A stretch of 64,000 bases of DNA. Source: Timema cristinae. Taxonomy: Eukaryota; Arthropoda; Insecta; Phasmatodea; Timematidae. The stretch's first letter is position 1. Each line of letters opens with the position of its first letter. Below, in pieces: positions 57,342 to 64,000 of the stretch. The translations under genes were made by a program, and so were the position numbers. The notes below the pieces were generated by a model. It worked only from the letters and a program-made list of their open reading frames with translations. It did not search any database and was not told the origin of the DNA. Location of the stretch: assembly GCA_039000515.1 (NCBI GenBank), contig JBCFYV010000001.1:55661372-55725371 (forward strand), read 5' to 3'.

Positions 57342-58622
57342 ATGACAACGAGTAGAAAAAACTTTTCTAAAACCGTTTCAAAATTTAATTCTAATTTTCC
57401 CAATAGCTATGAAAAGCGCTTGAGATGGAAAAAATTGGTACAAGAAATTGATTCTGAAGTGACACCCTATATTATATCTTGCGATCCCAAAGAAAATCTC
57501 AAGCAAAAGAATAATTTAATCAAAAATATCTCATCCCCTGTGAATAGGCCTAATATAAGAGGAATATCATCTCCGCTACAATCAGAAGGCAGTACAGAGA
57601 GATTTGTCGCAGAATCTAAACGAGAAAATAAAGCAACGATAAAAAACAAATCTTACACCTATGCTAGAGAAGATGAGGTTGGTGAAAATTATCATCGTAA
57701 CAATTTTGGTAGCTATAGTGAGAGATACAACCCACAAGCTCAACGCAATCGCCAAGAAAAGGTTAGTTCAACAGTGAATTCTATTTACGTATCTAAAAAA
57801 CCAAATATAAAGCACATAAAACAAGAGATAATGCATGAAGAAAGCGATGTTCAAAGAAGGAAAGAATTAGAAGAAGAGAAAAAACCTACTAAAAGAGAAT
57901 ACACTAAAATTACCCCCAAAAACTACAAGGTTGAATCCGAAGAAATCACTGATTCTGATTCTGAAATTGAAGACAGAAAAACAAATGATTCACTACAAAA
58001 CAGGACACCTTACCACACAGACAGGTCCTGCTCTTTCGGAAGGAGGACTTCACTACTTCAGGACTTACCTATGCAGGGCCCGGGTCCTCAGAACTACAAC
58101 ATCTCTTCTCAGTACACCCGTTTCGGAAAGAACAAGATGCCAGCCTTCAGTCTCGGTGGACGTCGTTCAAGCCAGAATTTATCAAGAGCTTCTTCTGTGT
58201 ACAGTGGTTCCACCAGATCCCAGGTGCAATCTTCCCACAGAGGATATCATCCCAGACACGACCTAACTCCTGGACCTGCCGAGTATAGTCTACCTCCAAC
58301 TTTCGGTTACAGCATCCCTGACAGACCCGCGTCGTCTGCCGCGGTAATCACCGGCAGACCAAAGACACCTGGGAGTATGAACAACCGTTCTCCTGGTCCG
58401 GCAGTCTACGGGGTCCCTAAGATGAACGTTTACAAGAAGAAGATCCCGACCTTCTCTATACTGGGGAAATCTAACAGTGGACTTCCAGTCAACTGTTCAC
58501 CTGGACCTAATGCCTACTGTCCGGAGAAGTCAACCCTTTGGAAGAGTGGTGCTAAGATATCCTTCGGCCAGAGGCATTCCAAGAAATGTGCCACTTTGAT
58601 GACTGAACAGGACAAGAATTGA
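57342..58622 (+). CDS. SHIPPO-repeat protein, ODF3/CIMAP-like (sperm tail or ciliary)
   Basis: A 426-residue intact frame. The C-terminal half holds four SHIPPO (STPGP-type) repeats: GPGPQNY at about 246, LTPGPAEYSLP at about 308, RSPGPAVYGVP at about 349 and CSPGPNAY at about 385, each followed by a basic, aromatic segment such as PAFSLGGRR or KISFGQR. Proteins of this family (outer dense fibre 3/SHIPPO1) bind the microtubules of sperm tails and motile cilia. Residues 1-240 are an unusual Lys/Glu/Ser-rich, probably disordered extension; ODF3 itself is about 250 residues. Base composition changes sharply near 58015: AT-rich before, GC-rich after, which could mark a fusion or different constraint. 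The frame has no intron. The first ATG (context AAAATGA) is taken as start; an upstream exon cannot be excluded. Confidence 0.88.
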   Translation: MTTSRKNFSKTVSKFNSNFPNSYEKRLRWKKLVQEIDSEVTPYIISCDPKENLKQKNNLIKNISSPVNRPNIRGISSPLQSEGSTERFVAESKRENKATIKNKSYTYAREDEVGENYHRNNFGSYSERYNPQAQRNRQEKVSSTVNSIYVSKKPNIKHIKQEIMHEESDVQRRKELEEEKKPTKREYTKITPKNYKVESEEITDSDSEIEDRKTNDSLQNRTPYHTDRSCSFGRRTSLLQDLPMQGPGPQNYNISSQYTRFGKNKMPAFSLGGRRSSQNLSRASSVYSGSTRSQVQSSHRGYHPRHDLTPGPAEYSLPPTFGYSIPDRPASSAAVITGRPKTPGSMNNRSPGPAVYGVPKMNVYKKKIPTFSILGKSNSGLPVNCSPGPNAYCPEKSTLWKSGAKISFGQRHSKKCATLMTEQDKN

Positions 58623-60090
58623 TTTTATTGTTTTAACATTTCTAAGTATGTTAGATAGTAGCGTTTATGGTATTTTGATGCAGATTCAAAACAAAATAAC
58701 ACCTTTTCACATATTAAAAATCTGGATTGTTTCATTGCACAAAAAAAAAAATGAATAAAATAAGTCTTATGAGCAAACATTATCAAACAGATTTTCTAGC
58801 TTTACCATGCGATAAAATTATAATATTTTAATATTACACTTAATTTCGTTAATTTTAAGGCATATCTTTTTATAGTAAAGACTATTTTTATAGTGGTTTA
58901 TTTGGGCTATTACAATTTTTATAATAATTCTTGTCATGTTATAAATTTTTTTTTTAAATAGAAAACCGTTCCAAATCTATATACATAAACAGGTTGTGAT
59001 AAGTTTTATTTTTTTAAGTTTCCTAGAACCACTTGAGGTGTGGATACAAAAGAAACACTATCACTGCGTGATATATTTTAGAACATAGAGCATTATCACA
59101 AAGGGCTCTCTTTCAACACATGTTCAAAACAAATGGCTAGTTTTTCTTTTGTGCACCACCGCAAACCAAGTGACAGTAAGCAATTTAAAACTTATATCAG
59201 TCTTCGAGAAATGTTTCATTTATTTTCCTCCAGTGCGTCACTAATGCTGATACAACTATCACTCTTATTCATCACCGATAGTAAAAGTACCCGCAGGTAA
59301 ACTCATACGTACCATGCTTTGCCCACTAGCACTGACCCTCATGTACAATTCAGTAGCACAGAACGCTGCGGTTTTGACAATTTACGCACAGGCACGCCCC
59401 ACCGCAATTTGTCACAACCAGACGTTAATGCTTCATGCATGGAGGTCTTGTAAACGCATCCACTGTATTGTACAGTATTTTCCGAGAGACAGAAAAGGCT
59501 CAAAGCTAGAGGCGGCTAAAAAACGGAAACAGTGTAAACATTAACCATATATTAATTTTGAGTGAGAGCGTTTGCTAATTTTACTTGGTAAATCATCTTT
59601 ATTTCCCACGTCACTATACACGTACACACTTTATGAATGAAATTAAGGGTGGTGTCTGCCAATCTAAGTTTTAAACAATTTTTGGTTGGAATCTTGATTA
59701 ATGACATTAAGCTTTGCGGAAAGACGAGACCAGTAGCTTTTAAGATAATTGGGCTCCATTATTTTTTATTATTAATACTATTAATAATATTATTTGTATC
59801 GTCAGTACTGTACTAAAATTTTAATGTTTTTAAATAGTTTGTATTTAACCAAATGTTTTAAAAATCATATTTTACCATTTATAATAACTAATCTACATAA
59901 CCTGATAAGTGTATTTTACAGCTATTACAGTCATGTGAGCTTAGTACTAAATTAAATATCATTTACAAAAGAATAACAAGGTATTCTTATCGATATCTAG
60001 TAAATTATGTGACAAGTTTTGACACATTTAATAACATTATAATTTACTGTTTTAACTAATAAATGCTTCAAATTAAACTTGAAAATAATA
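58623..60090. other. Downstream region of the SHIPPO gene and spacer
   Basis: A run of 11 A at about 58741 is followed by AATAAA near 58755. Sequence at 59280-59540 is somewhat GC-richer and holds a 76-codon frame without motif. No further gene is supported. Confidence 0.4.
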
Positions 60091-60099
60091 TTAAAATTT

Positions 60100-60480
60100 T
60101 GCAATTTTTTGATACCCTTGAATTATTCAAAAATTATAAACAATGCCTTAAGATGGCCACCATGTACCATACATTGTTGTTTGCGTCTTTCGTATCTTGA
60201 CATGATTTGTGCAAATTCTATTGTTGGATTGCTTCAGATTACACCACGATTCTTTCTTTAAGTTCTACATTTTTCATGAATGAGCCGTGTAAACATGTAC
60301 CACAGTAAAAAGTCCGGAGCTGTTAAGTCCGGTGAACGTGGTGGCCAGTCGCTGTTCCAATATCTTGAAACAAGATGCCCAGGCAACATTTCGTAGATCA
60401 CCTCCATTCATGTTGAACCTTTCTGACCCATGAACTGCAACGTAAAGGCATGGATACCAACATATGTTCCAGCAAGATGG
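60100..60480 (-). pseudogene. Tc1/mariner-superfamily transposase C-terminus relic (WPPRSPDL type)
   Basis: Minus-strand frames give FPGHLVSRYWNSDWPPRSPD then LTAPDF near 60310-60390 (third catalytic Asp in SPDL..DF) and SRYERRKQQCMVHGGHLKAL near 60125-60190, the usual C-terminal end of this insect transposase family. The upstream catalytic regions are missing or unreadable. A run of 14 C at about 60498-60511 lies at its upstream edge. Confidence 0.75.
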
Positions 60481-60559
60481 GGTGGTGGCCGACAACCCCC
60501 CCCCCCCCCCCAGCCAACCGCCCATCTCCATCACAACTTAGGCGGCTGTTTTTCTTTGG

Positions 60560-60715
60560 AGCATGTTGAGGATTCATTTTTACCTACACTCACCCAAAAA
60601 CAATTAAGGAACTTACACAAATAAACAACTTTGCGCTAAGTCATGTCAAGTTTCGAGAGGCGCATATAACAACGTGTTGCATATAATGGAGGACATCTAA
60701 GGATTATTGTAATGA
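60560..60715 (+). pseudogene. Second relic of the same transposase family, opposite strand
   Basis: The plus-strand frame from about 60642 reads MSSFERRI, a stop, then QRVAYNGGHLRI. This is the same C-terminal signature (ERR...GGHL) as the minus-strand relic at 60125-60190. Only the last 25 or so residues are convincing. Confidence 0.6.
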
Positions 60716-61178
60716 TTAATTCAAAGGTATGTAGAATCATTGTCAATCTTTTATGTTATTTTAAGCATAATTTGAAGCATTTATTAGTTGAAATAGTAAA
60801 TATATAGAATGTCATTAGATGTTTCAAAACTTTCTACCACACCCTCTATATAATCGTTGACTAGTAAAAATAAAACATTAAATTTAATCAAATTACGTGT
60901 TATAAATATGACTTTCATCAAACGATATCTTAACAAAAAAAATAAGACGTGACGAAATATTATCAATTCATTCAAGTAATTATTAATAAACACTCTCAAC
61001 GATATCAATCCATAACGAAGATAAATCAATCACCATCAACTATCAAAAGTTAATTTCACCCACATTGGTGGAAATGTGATTAAAGGCTTTTTGGTGACCC
61101 AAAATGAATTGATTTATATCCTCCCCCGTGTAAATACAAGTACACTTAATCTTGATTTTTACGTATTTTATTTCCAAT
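60716..61178. other. AT-rich spacer, no gene seen
   Basis: No supported feature. Confidence 0.5.
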
Positions 61179-61186
61179 CTTCTCTT

Positions 61187-61189
<3 letters not shown>

Positions 61190-61222
<33 letters not shown>

Positions 61223-61461
61223 GCACCGCGTCTTACTACCCATTGGGCTATACGCACTTACGCTAATGTGTAATGGTAGGGTGATTGTGAGATGAAATGA
61301 AGGACCTACAGTTTAACGTGGAATCCGAACCACGGTGGAGGCCTGGCACTCCCCACATTCACAAGATGTCTTGTCAGAGGTGAAGGAAGGGTTTGGTAAT
61401 CAGATAAATCTGTGCCGGGACCGAGGATTGAACCCCGGCCACCATCACAGAAGTCTGACAC
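61190..61461 (-). mobile_element. SINE-A, 5'-truncated, with 11-bp target-site duplication
   Basis: (ATT)n, AGCACCGCGTCTTACTACCC, full A body and B box, but the head stops at TCTGACAC and lacks the last 20 or so bases present in other copies. Flanks CTTCTCTTGTA (61179-61189) and CTTCTCTTGTA (61462-61472) are identical, so truncation happened at insertion. Confidence 0.92.
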
Positions 61462-61984
61462 CTTCTCTTGTAAAGATGCAGTTTGCCCTATTAGGTAGTT
61501 TTAAGCCGAGTCCAATACGTATTTTAAAACTTACTAATTTAGGGTCCTCCACATGTGGAAAATAATTCCTGTTAAGTGAGTGCCACATTTTCAAAGAATT
61601 GATCGATTGAATCAAATTAGTTTTTTTTACCTATGTATGTTTCCAATAAGAGCTTTATTATTCCAATTCCATTTTATGTTTTCTATGAAATAAGAACGTT
61701 AAAAATTAAAAATGCTTCCCAATAGGAAGATTATTTTTCTCAGGCCAAGAACCTGGATGTTGGTTTGATGGGGTTGCTATATATCTGGTACTGGGCTAGT
61801 TAGTGCCACATGTACCATTTGGTAGAAACCCTTTACACTAGGGGAGTCCAGAAAGTGTGGTGGTTCTGTGTTACATTACATACTGAATTTCTATGAGCTA
61901 GCGTGAAAGGACTTAGCAATTTTTTGGGAAAGGTATTTTCACATACTGTTTAGGGTTCCTTTTACATGCCACAATCAACATGGG

Positions 61985-62135
61985 ACCTACGACAGCTTTA
62001 CTTCCCCTCCAAAGGTAGTTGTGCTACGGATATTTATCACTCAGGAAATAAAAAACATCAATTGACTCTAACTGGGATTGAACCTCTAATGAGGTTTTTT
62101 AGGCTGAGCCCTGTACCCCAAGACCATCGAGGTTA
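61985..62135 (-). mobile_element. tRNA-like SINE head, unclassified
   Basis: The complement gives CCTCGATGGTCTTGGGGTAC (A-box-like) and GAGGTTCAATCCCAGTTAGA (B box). The body that follows does not match SINE-A to D. No common tail found. Confidence 0.5.
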
Positions 62136-62234
62136 ACTCGAGTTACTGCTTAACAACACTAAGTGTGTATGAATGGTCTCAGAAAGAATATTATTTTTCG
62201 ATTTTATTATTTTACTTTGCATTTTAATATGCAG

Positions 62235-62645
62235 CTTAGAGCATCACACTGCATGAAGCAAAAACTTGGACTCTTAAGAAGATATAAAAATAGATTCTTT
62301 GAGAACTTTGAAATGTGGTGCTGGAGAAGAATTTAGATGATCTTGTAGACGGACAGGATGACACATAAAGAAGTCCTAAGAAGAATGAATAGAAGAGAAC
62401 AATTTTGGATGCAACTCTTTGACGCAAAGCAAATCGGACACATTATTAGGAGGATCTGTCTTCAGCAAGACGTCTTAGAAGGAAATTCTAATGAAAAAAG
62501 AGCTTATGAAGAAGGTGGATTCAAATATTGAATGACTTGAAGGAAAGAAGACAATTCTGGGATCTGAAGAAGGAGGCAGAGGTTGGCGGCCTAAGTTCAC
62601 TGACAAAAGGAATGGACCTTTATAAAGAGTAATAATAATAATAAT
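62235..62645 (+). pseudogene. LINE reverse transcriptase C-terminus and 3' end with (TAA)n
   Basis: Plus-strand frames give TLKKI, FFENFEMWCWRRI, TDRMTHKEVLRRMNRREQFW, AKQIGHIIRRICLQQDVLEG and a short end before the (AATAAT)n tail at about 62627-62645. It is the same family type as the relics at 19110-22740 and 40845-41395 (FEMWC, TDR, RRMNR). Stops interrupt it. The LINE end GGACCTTTATAAAGAG is not the common SINE tail. Confidence 0.8.
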
Positions 62646-62649
62646 ATAT

Positions 62650-63034
62650 TTTTTTAAATTCTTGAATTGATACTAGTGGAATCGTTGAATAACAACGATT
62701 AAAAAGTATCCCACGAAAAGAAGTGATTTTAAAAGGAGACTATTAAGTAGATACTTATTTAATGGCGGTCAAATGAAAAATGCTAGTAATCACACTTAGA
62801 AACGTTTTCTGTTTTGAGAGTTATAGTTTATCTAATTTCCTGGTCAATCAGATACTTGATGGGCTATCCCCAGAGGATGTAATATCTCAAAGTGAGTGAA
62901 CGCTCCCTTTTTAAACTCTTACGGTATAAAACCTTCTTGTTTCAGGTCCGAGCCAGGCACAAGAGCCAAACAGACAACTTTATCTAGGAATTATTCCTAT
63001 TACTGGCGTATGTGGTCCAAGGTTTTTATTTTAT
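62650..63034. other. Spacer, no gene seen
   Basis: Nothing supported. Confidence 0.45.
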
Positions 63035-63245
63035 CACCGTATCTTCCTACCTGTTAGGGCTATACGCTTATGTAAAAACGACGCTAATGGTTTGAGGGAT
63101 TATAAAGGTTAGGTCTAGAGGAATTGTTCTCGCATTGCTGAAAAGATAGTGGAAAACCATTTGGTAAATAACCGTATACCCGACCGAAATTTAAACGCTG
63201 GATCTCCAAGTCATCGACAGTATAGTCTACTGCGAGAATAGCACG
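63035..63245 (-). mobile_element. SINE-D, diverged copy
   Basis: Plus-strand start CACCGTATCTTCCTACCTGT is a variant common tail; the complement then shows a B/D body (AATGGTTTTCCACTATCTTT) and a diverged B box (GCGTTTAAATTTCGGTCGGG). Confidence 0.65.
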
Positions 63246-64000
63246 TGTGTGATCTAGTTATAAAAAATAAATGCACTGTAGCCTTTATGCTCATCTACAT
63301 ATTTATATTTCACAGCACTTCATTAGATCATGGACCAAACCACTGCGAATGAAACGTGTTTGCTCAATTGGACGAGAACGAATAAACATATAATTTTATT
63401 ACTTTGAAAAGGAAGGAACTGGTATAATTTTGTTAATAATCTAAACATCAAAAAATCACAAACACGTATGTGTGCTTTGTGAGTAGAGATGTGTTTCAAC
63501 ATGTTATTATTTACTTAATGATTAGAGGCGTTTATTAAATTACGTTCTTCTACATCGGAAAAAAACAGTTTTTTTTCCCCGCTAATTTTGTTTTATAAAC
63601 GTGACAAACATACAGAATTATTTTGTTATAAATACTGAAAGAATTGGATCAAGATTCAAAGCAACCTCTAAAACGTTGAATCAGTACTCATTTGGATAAA
63701 AAATAATAATAATTTTGGTTTGGTAGCTTCCACACAAATATCTAATTTGAACTAGTTATTTAATTGTGGACATCTTTGTTATAAATTCAAATAAACATAA
63801 TATGTTAGCTATTAATCAACATAAATTATATATTTACTTTTTTTAACTAAACATAATACAATTATCAACAAAACTCACCAACTAACTTTATGATTTGTAA
63901 AAAAAAAAAAAAAAAAATTGATTAGATAATAGAGGAACCATCTCACAAATATCGAGTCATAAAGCCTATATAAACCTGGTGCTAATCTAGATTGTATCTC
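63246..64000. other. AT-rich end of window
   Basis: A poly(A) run of about 19 bases at 63899-63917. No gene seen. Confidence 0.5.

Noticed and set aside
1..64000. CRISPR arrays, rRNA genes, bacterial operons
   Set aside because: None seen. The regular repeats present are microsatellites, one 36-bp coding minisatellite and one 176-bp tandem repeat, without spacer structure.

Overview
This is an AT-rich animal nuclear sequence, most probably from an insect. It has no bacterial-style operons, CDSs are sparse, one GT-AG intron can be read directly (20215-20499), and simple repeats are common. The repeat content (Helitron, piggyBac, mariner-like elements, a PIF/Harbinger-like MITE, LINE relics, many tRNA-headed SINEs) is typical of insects, but nothing fixes the species. 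Only one intact host gene is well supported: a SHIPPO/ODF3-type sperm-tail or ciliary protein at 57342-58622. Two further host-type loci are of interest: a candidate two-exon small secreted peptide (23268-27034), and a broken reading frame with about 33 copies of a 12-residue repeat (55038-56972).

Layout. 0.4-4.9 kb: a decayed Helitron on the minus strand, with Rep (HUH and paired tyrosines) and PIF1 helicase still legible, followed by a 176-bp tandem repeat. 5.9-8.3 kb: AT-rich repeats that reappear, diverged, at 24.3-26.5 kb. 9-10.6 kb: three SINEs, two with clear target-site duplications. 15-17.3 kb: SINEs, an exact 167-bp duplication and a 385-bp PIF/Harbinger-like MITE. 19.1-22.7 kb: a piggyBac element (19591-22196) inserted in an older LINE reverse-transcriptase relic on the minus strand, whose two halves flank it. 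23.3-27 kb: the candidate secreted peptide gene, whose intron holds one copy of the diverged duplication. 28.2 kb: an inverted pair of tRNA-like sequences. 32.3-32.7 kb: a long tetranucleotide microsatellite. 36.6-37.9 kb: a putative DNA element with repeated palindromic ends. 40-43 kb: a hAT-like fragment, a LINE relic and SINEs. 43.7-44.5 kb: a near-perfect 350-bp-arm palindrome around an (AT)n core. 46.8-47.8 kb: a mariner relic. 49.7-54.2 kb: a dense SINE cluster. 55-58.6 kb: the two coding loci. 60-62.6 kb: two opposing transposase C-terminal relics, SINEs and a LINE 3' end.

The SINEs share an unusual design. At least four kinds of tRNA-like head and three kinds of body carry one common 3' tail (core GAACGGGTAGTAAGACGCGG followed by an (AAT)n run). 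This suggests one LINE partner recognises the tail and mobilises all of them. I name the families SINE-A to SINE-D for use in this window only. Most of the remaining sequence is AT-rich with no feature I can support. Every family assignment comes from reading motifs by eye; no database search was possible.
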